Source: Ch71 sp050945695
GTDB taxonomy: Bacteria; Chloroflexota; Anaerolineae; DRVO01
NCBI GenBank assembly: GCA_050945695.1
Contig: JBMNTK010000005.1
Span: forward strand, 1 to 39,153
Direction of reading: 5' to 3'
Length of the DNA: 39,153 nt
Both the position numbers and the translations under genes were made by a program. Position 1 is the first letter of the stretch, and the number at the start of each line of letters is the position of its first letter. Shown piece by piece: positions 17,894 through 26,005 of the stretch. The notes beneath the pieces were generated by a model that saw only the letters and a list, made by a program, of their open reading frames with translations, made no database searches and was not told the origin of the DNA.

Positions 17894-19057
17894 GTGAGGG
17901 TGCTACTGGTGGCGGGTGAGTTCCCGCCCATGCAGGGAGGGCTGGGAGACTTCTCGCGCTGCCTGGCAACGGCCTTGGTGGATGAGGGCTGCACTGTCAC
18001 CGTGCTGGCACCTCAGAAAGCCCAGCCGTCCGACCCGGCCTGGCCTTTCGAGGTGCGGGCGGAGGCGTCCGGCTGGGGGCTACGCGACCTGGGGTTGATC
18101 CGGCGCCTATCGGCCGAGTACGACATCATCAACCTCCAGTACCAGGCTGCTGCCTATGGGATGAAGGTGCCCATCCACCTTCTGCCCTTGCTGACCCCGC
18201 GGGCGGCCCTGGTGACCACGTTTCACGACCTTCGGGTACCGTACCTGTTCCCCAAGGCCGGCCCCGCCCGCTGGTGGGCAGTCAGGGGGCTGCTCCAGGG
18301 CAGCCGGGCGGCCATCCTCACCAACGAGGAGGACCTGGCCCGGGCCCAGGCGGCTGTGCCCCGGGCCAACCTTCATCTGGTGCGCATCGGCAGCAACGTC
18401 TCCCCGGCACCGGTCAGCGCGGCGGAGCGCCGGCAGTTTCGGGAGGAGTTCGGCGTCCCCGAGACGGCCACGCTGGTCTGCTACTTCGCCTTCCTGAATG
18501 CCACCAAGGGAGGACTGGACCTGGTGCGCGCCCTGGCGCGGGCGCGAGAGGGGGGCCAGGACGTGCGGCTGCTCTTCATAGGCGGGGACGTGGGCGCCTC
18601 GGACGCCACCAACGCCGAGTACGCCCGGCAGGTCTTCGCCGAGGTGGAGCAGCTGGGGCTGGCGCCCTGGGTCTATCGGACCGGGTTCCTGGATGAGGCC
18701 GGGGTGTCGGTGGCCTTCGCCGCCAGTGACCTGTGTGTGCTGCCCTTCCGGGACGGGGCCTCCTACCGGCGGGGCAGCCTGATGGCGGCGCTGGCGCACG
18801 GGATACCCACCATCACTACCCACCCGGCGGTGCCGGTGGCGGGGCTGTCTGAGGGCCAGAACGTCAGGCTAGTGGCGCCGGGCGACGCGGAGGGGCTGGC
18901 TGCGGCCATGGTGGCCTTGGCCCAGGACCCGGAGGAGCGACGGCGACTGAGTGAGGCGGCTCGCCAGCTCTCGCGCCAGTTCGAGTGGCCCGCCATCGCC
19001 CGCCGCACCCTCGCGGTCTTCGAGGCTGCCCGGGCGGCCTCCCCGCGGCGAGCGTAG
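17894..19057 (+). CDS. Glycosyltransferase family 4 (GT-B)
   Basis: A 387-residue GT-B glycosyltransferase. The N-terminal domain opens with LLVAGEFPPMQGGLGDFSRC, the Gly-rich donor/acceptor loop of GT4 enzymes. The C-terminal domain includes LVCYFAFLNATKGGLDLVRA, LLFIGGDVG and the donor-binding region YRRGSLMAALAHGIPTI. The usual Glu-x7-Glu is partly altered (FRDGASYRRGSLMAAL), so the retaining-enzyme residues are not canonical. GTG start, five bases after the GT2 stop. It is the last gene before a 370-nt non-coding gap. Confidence 0.86.
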   Translation: MRVLLVAGEFPPMQGGLGDFSRCLATALVDEGCTVTVLAPQKAQPSDPAWPFEVRAEASGWGLRDLGLIRRLSAEYDIINLQYQAAAYGMKVPIHLLPLLTPRAALVTTFHDLRVPYLFPKAGPARWWAVRGLLQGSRAAILTNEEDLARAQAAVPRANLHLVRIGSNVSPAPVSAAERRQFREEFGVPETATLVCYFAFLNATKGGLDLVRALARAREGGQDVRLLFIGGDVGASDATNAEYARQVFAEVEQLGLAPWVYRTGFLDEAGVSVAFAASDLCVLPFRDGASYRRGSLMAALAHGIPTITTHPAVPVAGLSEGQNVRLVAPGDAEGLAAAMVALAQDPEERRRLSEAARQLSRQFEWPAIARRTLAVFEAARAASPRRA

Positions 19058-19427
19058 GCAACGCAGGGAGCCGCGGCGAAGGCCCTCGACTCAAGTCGGG
19101 GCTGCTGGGCCTTCGGCCGAGCGTCGGCCTTCGCCGACGCCGGAGCCCTTGTCCGTCCCGGCTTGTTCCGGCCTCACCCGCGCGCCTGGGGCCTGGGCGC
19201 ACCAATGTGCGCCTGGTAGCGCGCACCCCTCGATGAGGCATGGCGGCGGGTCACGCGTCACCGCTGACGCGCACGCCTCAGCCTTTTCCTCTTTCCTCAG
19301 CGTTCTCCGCGGTCTCTGCGGTGAGATCTCTGGCGGTCTCTGCGGTGACATCCCTCGCCCATCCGGCTGAAATCACGCACTTTCGCCAACAGTGGTAGAA
19401 TGTGCGGGCGATACGGAGCGGATGGGA
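19058..19427. repeat. Non-coding gap with several hairpin repeats
   Basis: No gene is supported here. An 11-bp inverted repeat (CGGCGAAGGCC at 19074-19084 with GGCCTTCGCCG at 19126-19136) encloses smaller hairpins such as CGAC-tcaa-GTCG and GGCC-ttc-GGCC. A further hairpin GGCGCAC-caat-GTGCGCC lies at 19196-19213 and GCGTCA-ccgc-TGACGC at about 19254-19269. A direct repeat GGTCTCTGCGGTGA occurs at 19311-19324 and 19335-19348, resembling the GCAGAG repeat family. Together these look like decayed intergenic repeats, one of which may terminate the upstream operon. Confidence 0.6.
19396..19401 (+). promoter_or_regulatory. Candidate extended -10 for the O-antigen ligase-like gene
   Basis: TAGAAT (5/6 match) is preceded by TGG, giving an extended -10, and lies 26 nt before the preferred ATG. 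No -35 is recognisable at 16-18 nt spacing. The upstream GTG that opens the long reading frame lies before this box, which supports the later start. Confidence 0.35.
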
Positions 19428-20912
19428 ATGCAGACGAACCTGGCCAGCAACCTCTTGGAGGCCGCGCTCCTGCGGCGGGGTGGGAGAAACCTGTACGTGG
19501 TTCTCCTGTGCCTTGCCGCAGCCGTGTTGGCGGGCCTGGCCGTGGCAGTGCTCGGTCCCATCGCGTTCGTCCTGGTCGCGGCCGTACCGATAGGGCTGCT
19601 GGTCCTGCGTGACGTCCGCTATGTGCTTTGGGCCAGCCTGGGGGTGATCACCCTCCTGCCCTTCGCCACTCTCCCCGTTGACATCGGCGTCACCCCCACT
19701 TTCCTCGAGGTGACGCTGGCGGGCACGGCGGCGTTGGCCCTGGTGCGCCAGGTCTACCTGCACCGCACGACCTTCGTCGTGACGCCGATCGGCGTGGCTT
19801 TGGCCCTGTTCATCGGGCTTATGGGTGCTTCCTTCATCCTGGGCGTGGCTCACGCTAGGCCTACTGTCACTGCCCTTCGCCGCTTCGCCGACTTGGTGCT
19901 GGCCCTGGCCTTCTTCTACGTGTTCGTCAACGTCCTCGAGGGGCAGTTGATCCGCCAGACCTTCCGGATGCTGCTCTTGCTAGGTGGCGTGGCGGCGGCC
20001 CTGGGCGTGGTGCTGTACGTGGCTCCCACCCACCTGTCGGAGGCGTTCCTCGTGCGCCTGGGCATAGTCGGCTACCCCACCTCGGGCGTGCTGCGCTACG
20101 TCGAGGACAACCCGGAACTGGCCCTGCGCGCTATCGGCACCTCGGTGGACCCCAACGTGTTTGGGGGGATGTTGGCCATCCTGGGCGGGTTGGTGGCGCC
20201 CCAGCTGTTCTTGGCCACATCCCGGCGAGACAAGGTTATCGTCCTGGGGATCACGGGGGCGATAGGGCTGGCACTGCTCCTCACCTATTCCCGCGGCTCG
20301 ATGTTCGGCCTGGTTGTGGCCCTGGGTCTGCTAGGGCTGGTCCGCCATCGCCGCATCATCTGGCTGCTGCTGGCGGGGCTGGTCCTGGTGCTCGTGCTTC
20401 CCATGACCCGGGAGTACGTGCAGCACTTCATCGAGGGTCTGCAAGGCCAGGACCTGGCCACTCAGATGCGCTTCGGGGAGTACAAGGACGCCCTGCTGCT
20501 CATCTCCCGCTATCCCTGGTTTGGGGTCGGGTTCACGGGCGTGCCCGACGTGGACATATACCTAGGTGTGTCCTCCGTCTACCTGCTCATCGCTGAGGAG
20601 ATGGGGCTGGTGGGCGTGTCGGCTTTCCTGTTCACCCTACTGGTCTTCTTTGCCTACGTTTGGCCTCGGGCGCAGGCGGTGCGAGAGTCGGACCCGCACC
20701 TGGAGGCCCTCATGCTGGGGACGCTGACGGGTGTCGCCGCCGGTATGGTAGCCGGTGTGCTGGACCATTACCTGTTCAACCCTGCCTTCCCCCACGCGGC
20801 CACGTTCCTGTGGCTGGTGGTGGCCCTGGGTGTGACGGCAGCGATGGAGGCAGAGCGGACGCGGACCGGAAATGAAGCGATCCGTCCGCCACTCACCAGG
20901 AGGACGACATGA
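19428..20912 (+). CDS. O-antigen ligase/polymerase-like membrane protein
   Basis: A polytopic membrane protein of about 494 residues with roughly eleven or twelve hydrophobic helices. A long extracytoplasmic loop lies in the second half, near LTYSRGSMFG...MRFGEYKDALLLISRYPWFGVGFTG. The R-S/G and GxGxG-type residues before the loop, together with the 'W..GVG' motif, are characteristic of the Wzy/WaaL O-antigen ligase superfamily. Starts at 19422 and 19428 are both possible; 19428 has GGAG at nine bases and is preferred. It probably polymerises or ligates the glycan built by the upstream glycosyltransferases. Its TGA overlaps the next ATG. Confidence 0.82.
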   Translation: MQTNLASNLLEAALLRRGGRNLYVVLLCLAAAVLAGLAVAVLGPIAFVLVAAVPIGLLVLRDVRYVLWASLGVITLLPFATLPVDIGVTPTFLEVTLAGTAALALVRQVYLHRTTFVVTPIGVALALFIGLMGASFILGVAHARPTVTALRRFADLVLALAFFYVFVNVLEGQLIRQTFRMLLLLGGVAAALGVVLYVAPTHLSEAFLVRLGIVGYPTSGVLRYVEDNPELALRAIGTSVDPNVFGGMLAILGGLVAPQLFLATSRRDKVIVLGITGAIGLALLLTYSRGSMFGLVVALGLLGLVRHRRIIWLLLAGLVLVLVLPMTREYVQHFIEGLQGQDLATQMRFGEYKDALLLISRYPWFGVGFTGVPDVDIYLGVSSVYLLIAEEMGLVGVSAFLFTLLVFFAYVWPRAQAVRESDPHLEALMLGTLTGVAAGMVAGVLDHYLFNPAFPHAATFLWLVVALGVTAAMEAERTRTGNEAIRPPLTRRTT

Positions 20913-22114
20913 GCGCACAGCGGCAGAGCGTGGTTTTCGGCGCCGGCAATGTCGGGCGCGGCTTCCTGGGCCAACTGCTGAGCGAGTCGGGCTACCGGGT
21001 GCTGTTCGTGGATGTGGTGGAACCGCTGGTGCGGGCTTTGGCTGAGCGGGGCCACTACACCCTGCAGCTGGTGACCGACTCTAGCGTGGAAGAGCTGGAG
21101 ATCACGGGCGTGAGCGCCCTGTTGGCTGGCGAAACCGAGCGGGTGGCAGAGGCGGTGGCCGGGTGTGACCTGGCTGCGACGGCCGTGGGCGTGCCTGCCC
21201 TGCCCAAGCTGGCGCCGGCAGTGGCGGCGGGGCTGGAGAGACGCCGCCGTCAAGGGGGCGGACCCCTCAACATCATCATCTGCGAGAACCTCAGGAACGC
21301 CCCGGATGTCTTCGCGGCGATGCTTCGGGAGCACCTCTCTCCCGAGGGCCAGGCCTACCTGGAACAGCAGGTCGGCCTGGTGGATGCCGTGATCGGGCGC
21401 ATGGTGCCCTTGATCCCCCCGGAGATCACCCGCAAGGACCCGGCTTTCACCATGGCCGAGCCCTATAAGGTGCTGCCGGTCAACCGGGCCAGGTTCCGGG
21501 GCGAGATCCCCCAGGTGGTAGGCATGGAGCCGCGAGACAACTTCGCCGCCTACGTGGACCAGAAGCTCTTCACCCACAATGCCGGCCACGCCATGATCGC
21601 CTACCTGGGATACCTGAATGACTACGAATACGGCTACGAGGCGCTGGAAGATGGGCTGGTGAGCGAGCTGACCGAGCAGGCGCTGGAGGAGTCCAGCGAG
21701 GCGCTCATCCGTCGGCACGGGCTAAATCCTGCCGAGCAGTATGCCCACGTGGAAGACTTGATGCTGCGCTTTCGCAATCGCCGGCTGGGGGATACCATCT
21801 TCCGGCTAGGGCGTGACCCCCTCCGTAAGCTGGGCCCCGAGGACCGGCTGGTGGGGGCGGCGAGGCTGGTGGTCGAGACCGGCGGGGAGCCGCAGGCCCT
21901 GGCCTGGGGAATTGCGGCGGCCCTGCTCTTCGACCCGCCGGAAGACGAGAGCGCCCGGAAGCTGCAGGCCATGCTGCGAGCGGAGCCTGTGACTCAGGTG
22001 CTTCAGAAGGTGAGCGGCATCGAGCCGGGCAGTGAGCTGAGTGAAGCAGTGGTGACGTGCTACGAGTCGTTGTCAAACGGCATCTGGCCCGAAGTATCCG
22101 GCACCCGTGACTAG
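20909..22114 (+). CDS. Mannitol-1-phosphate 5-dehydrogenase-like protein
   Basis: A 401-residue polyol-specific long-chain dehydrogenase, expected to interconvert mannitol-1-phosphate and fructose-6-phosphate with NAD. The N-terminal Rossmann fold is clear (VVFGAGNVGRGFLGQLL, then the acidic FVDVV), and the catalytic motif K-x4-N-x2-H is seen in KLFTHNAGHAMIAYLGY. The ATG overlaps the preceding stop (ATGA) and has AGGAGG at ideal distance. No mannitol PTS gene accompanies it. A related hexitol or uronate substrate is possible. It lies between the polysaccharide gene and the E1/E2 pair and may be co-transcribed with either. Confidence 0.88.
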   Translation: MSAQRQSVVFGAGNVGRGFLGQLLSESGYRVLFVDVVEPLVRALAERGHYTLQLVTDSSVEELEITGVSALLAGETERVAEAVAGCDLAATAVGVPALPKLAPAVAAGLERRRRQGGGPLNIIICENLRNAPDVFAAMLREHLSPEGQAYLEQQVGLVDAVIGRMVPLIPPEITRKDPAFTMAEPYKVLPVNRARFRGEIPQVVGMEPRDNFAAYVDQKLFTHNAGHAMIAYLGYLNDYEYGYEALEDGLVSELTEQALEESSEALIRRHGLNPAEQYAHVEDLMLRFRNRRLGDTIFRLGRDPLRKLGPEDRLVGAARLVVETGGEPQALAWGIAAALLFDPPEDESARKLQAMLRAEPVTQVLQKVSGIEPGSELSEAVVTCYESLSNGIWPEVSGTRD

Positions 22115-22132
22115 CATCAGGAGGACTTCGTG

Positions 22133-24208
22133 ATGAGTGAAAGACCCGCCGGTTCTGAGGTGACCAGCATGGCTCTCCCCGACAAGGCTGAGCTCCTAAC
22201 CATGCTGCGGCAGATGTGGGAGATCCGCATCTTCGAGGACACGGTCTACGACCTCTTGGGCCGGGACGTGATCAAGGGGGCATCGCACCTCTACGCCGGT
22301 GAGGAGGCCGTGGCCGTCGGCGCTATGTCTGCCATCGGCGAGAACGATCTTATTACCAGCACCCACCGTGGTCACGGGCACTGCCACGCCCACGGAGACA
22401 AGCACGCTAAGGGACCGGAGGCCAAGCAGGAGCATCTCAACCGGATGATGGCCGAGCTGTGCGGCCGGGCCACGGGTTACTGCCGCGGTCGCGGTGGCTC
22501 CATGCACATCGCCGACGTGTCCAAGGGCAACCTGGGCGCTACGGGGATCGTGGGAGGCAACATCCCGGTGGCCACAGGAGCGGCTCTCTCGGTCAAGATG
22601 CGGGGGACGGACCAGGTGGTGCTCTGCTTCTTCGGAGATGGCGCCTCCAATACCGGCAACTTCCATGAGTCCCTCAACATGGCCTCCACCTGGAAGCTCC
22701 CGGTGGTGTACGTGGTGGAGAACAACCTCTACGGGATGTCGGTGCCCTTCTGCAACGCTTCTGCCTGCCCGGACGTGGCCCAGCGGGCCGGGTCCTACAA
22801 CATGCCCGGGGTGATCGTGGACGGCATGGATGTGCTGGCGGTCAGGGAAGCGGTGGCGGAGGCCGTCGCCCGGGCCCGCCGAGGTGAGGGGCCAAGCTTG
22901 GTGGAGGCCAAGACCTACCGCTACTACGGCCACTCCCGCAGCGACCCGCGGGCATACCGCACTAAGGAAGAAGAGCAGGCCTGGCACGACCGGGACCCCA
23001 TCCAGCGGTTCAGTCAGTTCCTCCTGGCGGAGGGGATCGCCACTCAAGAGGAGCTGGACGAGGTAGAGCAGCGGGCCCAGGATGCGATTGATAAGGCGGT
23101 CGAGTTCGCCCTGGCCAGCCCAATGCCCTCCCCGGATGAGCTCTACCAGGACGTCTACGCGCCGCTCACCTATACCCCCGAGACCTACCAGCGCGATGCC
23201 GAGCTCCGCGCCGCCATCAACCGCGGCGAGGGTAACCGCGTCATCACCTATGGCCAGGCCATCACCGAGGCGCTGCGTGAGGAGATGAAGCGCGACGAGC
23301 GGGTCTTCATCATGGGTGAGGACGTGGGTCTCTACGGGGGCGCGTATGCGGCCACCAAGGGCCTGTACGAGGAGTTCGGGCCGGAACGGGTGCGCGACAC
23401 CGCCATCTCCGAGGCTGCCATCGCCGGTGCCGGGGTGGGAGCGGCCATGTCCGGCCTGCGCCCGGTGATCGAGATCATGTACGTGGACTTCACCCCTCTG
23501 GCCATGGACCAGTTGGCTAACCAAGGGGCCAAGAACCGCTACATGTTCGGTGGCAAGACAACCGTGCCCCTGGTCATCCGCACCGAGGGCGGGGCCGGGC
23601 GCAGCATCGCCGCCCACCACTCCCAGAGCCTGGAGGCCCTGTGGATGCACTTCCCGGGCATCTACGTGGTCATGCCCTCCACGCCCTATGATGCCAAGGG
23701 CCTGCTCAAGGCGGCCATTCGCCAGGACAACCCGGTCATGTTCATCGAGCACAAGATGCTCTACCGGGTAAAGGGGCATGTGCCGGAAGAGGACTACATC
23801 GTGCCCCTGGGGGTGGCCGATGTGAAGCGGGAAGGCACGGACGTCACCGTCGTGGCCTATTCCCGCATGTTGCACACCGCCCTGGATGCGGCCGAGCAGC
23901 TGGCCCAGGAGGGGGTGAGCGTCGAGGTCATTGACCCCCGCAGCCTCAAGCCGCTCGACCTGGACACTATCGTGAAATCGGTGAAGAAGACCGGCCGGCT
24001 GGTGGTGGTGACCGAGGCCTACAAGACGGGGGCCTTCACCAGTGAGCTGATCGCCCTGGTGAACGAGGCAGCCTTCGACTGGCTGGATGCCCCTATCGAG
24101 AGAGTGTGTGGGGCCGACGTGCCCGTGCCCATGGCTGAGTCCCTGGAGGATGCGGCCATCCCCAACGCTGCCCGGATCGCCGCGGCGGTTCGCAAGGTGA
24201 TGCGCTAG
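22133..24208 (+). CDS. 2-oxoacid dehydrogenase E1, fused alpha and beta subunits
   Basis: A thiamine diphosphate-dependent E1 in which alpha and beta chains, usually separate, form one protein of 691 residues. The alpha part (about 15-345) has YAGEEAVAVGA, RGHGH, the TPP motif GDGASNTGNFHESLN...VENN (168-198) and the phospho-loop-like YYGHSRSDPRAYR. A short linker leads to the beta part (about 368-691) with MGEDVGLYGGAYAATKGL (Glu396), DTAISEAAIAGAGVGAA and IDPRSLKPLD. A His/Lys/Glu-rich insertion sits at about residues 85-102 between RGHGH and LNRMMAELCGRATGYC. ATG at 22133 has AGGAGG eight bases upstream; the adjacent GTG at 22130 is an alternative. Pyruvate or acetoin is the likely substrate. 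Confidence 0.93.
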   Translation: MSERPAGSEVTSMALPDKAELLTMLRQMWEIRIFEDTVYDLLGRDVIKGASHLYAGEEAVAVGAMSAIGENDLITSTHRGHGHCHAHGDKHAKGPEAKQEHLNRMMAELCGRATGYCRGRGGSMHIADVSKGNLGATGIVGGNIPVATGAALSVKMRGTDQVVLCFFGDGASNTGNFHESLNMASTWKLPVVYVVENNLYGMSVPFCNASACPDVAQRAGSYNMPGVIVDGMDVLAVREAVAEAVARARRGEGPSLVEAKTYRYYGHSRSDPRAYRTKEEEQAWHDRDPIQRFSQFLLAEGIATQEELDEVEQRAQDAIDKAVEFALASPMPSPDELYQDVYAPLTYTPETYQRDAELRAAINRGEGNRVITYGQAITEALREEMKRDERVFIMGEDVGLYGGAYAATKGLYEEFGPERVRDTAISEAAIAGAGVGAAMSGLRPVIEIMYVDFTPLAMDQLANQGAKNRYMFGGKTTVPLVIRTEGGAGRSIAAHHSQSLEALWMHFPGIYVVMPSTPYDAKGLLKAAIRQDNPVMFIEHKMLYRVKGHVPEEDYIVPLGVADVKREGTDVTVVAYSRMLHTALDAAEQLAQEGVSVEVIDPRSLKPLDLDTIVKSVKKTGRLVVVTEAYKTGAFTSELIALVNEAAFDWLDAPIERVCGADVPVPMAESLEDAAIPNAARIAAAVRKVMR

Positions 24209-24218
24209 GAGGCGTCGC

Positions 24219-25571
24219 GTGGCCACTGAAGTCATCATGCCCAAGCTGGGCCAGACCATGGAGCAGGGCACCATCACCGAATGGTTGGTCGCCGAAGGTC
24301 AGCCCGTGCGCCGGGGACAGCCTCTCTTCAAGATCGAGTCCGACAAGGCGGTACTGGACGCCAATGCCCCGGCCACCGGGATCTTGCGCAAGATCCTGGT
24401 GCCGCAGGGTGCCTCGGCACCCATCCTCAGCCGGGTGGCCGTGATCGCTCAGGCGGACGAGGATATCTCGGAGTTCCTGGGTGAGGCGCCGGCCGGCGCT
24501 CCCTCTGCCCCGGCTGCCCCCGCGGTCCAGGAGGAACCGACGCCCGTGGCGACAACGTCCGAGGCGGTAGCGGACCGCGAGGGCGGGCGAGTGGTGGCCT
24601 CCCCGCGGGCACGGCGGCTGGCGCGGCTGGAGGGGGTGAACCTGTCTGCCATCACCGGGACCGGCCCGGACGGCCGCATCGTGGAAAGGGACGTGCAGGC
24701 CTACCTGGAGGCCCTGCCCAAGGCTACTCCCGCTGCTCGGGAGGCGGCGCGGACGCTGGGGCTGGACCTGACATCACTGCCCCGCCCCGAGGCCGGCGAG
24801 CGGTTGGCACGGGCGGATGTGCTGGGCGCGGCCCAGCCGGTGTCGGCAGCGGAGGCCGGGGACGGCGGGCGGGCTGCACCGGCGCTGGAAGAGGTGCGTC
24901 AGCCTCTCACCGGGGTACGGGCACTCATCGCCCAGCGGATGCTTGCCAGCGTGCAGACTACTGCCGCCTTTACCCTGAGCACCGAGGCGGACGCCGGTGC
25001 CCTGGTGAGCTGGCGGGAGCGGCTCAAGGCCCAGGCCGGCACCGTCGGCCGCGTCCCCACCTTCAACGACCTGCTGGTGCGCCTCCTAGCCAGGGCCCTG
25101 GTGGAGCACCCGAACCTGAACGCTCACCTGGAAGATGGTGAGATCGTACGGACCGCCTCGGTGAACATCGGGCTGGCGGTGGACACGGAGCGAGGTTTGG
25201 TGGTGCCGGTACTGCGAGGCGTCCAGAGTCTCACCTTGAGCGAGATCGCCGAAAGCAGCGCAGAGATGGTGGCCAAGGCCCGGGCCGGTCAACTGACGCC
25301 GGACGATATGTCGGGCGGCACGTTCACCCTCTCCAACCTCGGCATGTTCGATGTGGACGTGTTCACGCCCATCATCAACGTGCCCGAGGTGGCCATTCTG
25401 GGGGTGGGCCGCATCGCCGAGCGCCCGGTGGCTCGCGACGGGGCAGTAGTGGTGCGACCGACGGTGGTGCTGAGCCTCACCGCCGACCACCGGCTGGTGG
25501 ACGGCGCCCCGGCGGCGCGCTTCCTCCAGCGGGTGAAGCAGCTGATCGAGGATCCGCTCCTGGCGCTGTAG
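24219..25571 (+). CDS. Dihydrolipoamide acyltransferase (E2)
   Basis: E2 core of the same complex, 450 residues. An N-terminal lipoyl domain (about 1-80) has the lysine to be lipoylated, Lys43, in ESDKAVLDA. A Pro/Ala linker is followed by a peripheral-subunit-binding domain (about 127-163, SPRARRLARLEGVNLSAITG...GRIVERDVQAYL). A second, shorter copy-like segment (about 170-203, TPAAREAARTLGLDLTSLP...ERLARADVL) comes next. The catalytic domain (about 225-450) ends with DHRLVDGAPAARFL, carrying His424 and Asp428. GTG start, with AGGAGG overlapping the E1 stop region. No E3 (lipoamide dehydrogenase) is in the window. Confidence 0.95.
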   Translation: MATEVIMPKLGQTMEQGTITEWLVAEGQPVRRGQPLFKIESDKAVLDANAPATGILRKILVPQGASAPILSRVAVIAQADEDISEFLGEAPAGAPSAPAAPAVQEEPTPVATTSEAVADREGGRVVASPRARRLARLEGVNLSAITGTGPDGRIVERDVQAYLEALPKATPAAREAARTLGLDLTSLPRPEAGERLARADVLGAAQPVSAAEAGDGGRAAPALEEVRQPLTGVRALIAQRMLASVQTTAAFTLSTEADAGALVSWRERLKAQAGTVGRVPTFNDLLVRLLARALVEHPNLNAHLEDGEIVRTASVNIGLAVDTERGLVVPVLRGVQSLTLSEIAESSAEMVAKARAGQLTPDDMSGGTFTLSNLGMFDVDVFTPIINVPEVAILGVGRIAERPVARDGAVVVRPTVVLSLTADHRLVDGAPAARFLQRVKQLIEDPLLAL

Positions 25572-25582
25572 GGGGTGGTGCG

Positions 25583-25612
25583 GGAAGGGCGGGGACAGAG
25601 CCCCGCCCTTCC
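25583..25612 (+). terminator. Terminator-like hairpin after E2
   Basis: A perfect 12-bp stem, GGAAGGGCGGGG with CCCCGCCCTTCC, and a six-base loop begin 11 nt after the E2 stop and are followed by TGTTTC. Suitable for ending the E1-E2 transcript. Similar arms recur at 25897-25936, so this may also be part of the repeat island. Confidence 0.6.
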
Positions 25613-25638
25613 TGTTTCGGGCATCGCCCCTCTGTCGC

Positions 25639-25863
25639 CGGGGGCTGAACCCCCCGGCTACCTACGGGAAATCCTGACCATGATCTCCCCGGCGAAGCCT
25701 GCCCTGTGGTGGGCTGGTGATAACCTAACCCCCAGCCCCCTCCCTGCGAGGGAAGGGGAGCCGAACACCCCTCCCCGCTCAGGGGAGACCGCCATTTGGC
25801 ATGGCCAAATGGCGCTGGCTGGGGGAGGGGTCGTCCCTAAGGTCGGGGGCTGAACCCCCCGGC
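25639..25863. repeat. Repeat island flanked by 20-bp direct repeats
   Basis: The 20-mer cgggggctgaaccccccggc, itself a hairpin, occurs identically at 25639-25658 and 25844-25863. Between the two copies lies copy 2 of the composite palindromic repeat. No open frame here resembles a protein. The arrangement suggests insertion of one repeat type within or beside another. Confidence 0.7.
25726..25838 (-). repeat. Composite palindromic repeat, copy 2
   Basis: Reverse-orientation copy of the element at 4341-4442. Hairpins in + strand order: TCCCT-gcg-AGGGA (25741-25753), CTCCCC-gctca-GGGGAG (25771-25787) and the perfect GCCATTTGGC-atg-GCCAAATGGC (25791-25813). The loop GCTCA is the complement of TGAGC in copy 1, and a C-rich flank (aacctaacccccagcccc) corresponds to the G-rich tail there. 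Confidence 0.75.
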
Positions 25864-25896
25864 GTCTTCCCAGCCCGCAGGTGCTTCTGTGAAAGG

Positions 25897-25936
25897 AAGG
25901 GCGGGGCTCCAGGCTAGAACCGAGAGCCCCGCCCTT
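25897..25936. repeat. GC-rich hairpin AAGGGCGGGGCTC
   Basis: A perfect 13-bp stem (25897-25909 with 25924-25936) and a 14-nt loop, followed by GTTGTTC. Its arms share the AAGGGCGGGG/CCCCGCCCTT core with the hairpin at 25583-25612. It could be a second + strand terminator or a repeat copy. Confidence 0.55.
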
Positions 25937-25969
25937 GTTGTTCAGCAGGCGCGGGATGTGGTGATGGAT

Positions 25970-25999
25970 GTAGGGGCGGACGACCCCGTCCGCCCCTAC
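25970..25999. terminator. Hairpin GTAGGGGCGGACG at the end of the RibD-C gene
   Basis: A perfect 13-bp stem (25970-25982 with 25987-25999) and four-base loop ACCC, seven bases beyond the stop of the - strand reductase gene. The position suits a terminator for that gene, but no U tract follows on either strand. The sequence also resembles widespread intergenic GTAGGGGCGGAC repeats. Confidence 0.45.
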
Positions 26000-26005
26000 C
26001 TGCCC

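Noticed and set aside
19058..19391. Small proteins in the gap before the O-antigen ligase-like gene
   Set aside because: The frames are Arg/Pro-rich translations of hairpin repeats with no start-site support.
22196..24277. Long antisense frame across the E1 gene (about 690 codons)
   Set aside because: It mirrors a highly conserved gene on the + strand; such frames arise from high GC codon bias, and the translation is rich in His/Gly/Val without any domain.
25572..25863. CRISPR-like array in the repeat island
   Set aside because: The identical 20-mers occur only twice, 205 bp apart, and the other units are different hairpins; there are no regular spacers and no cas genes.
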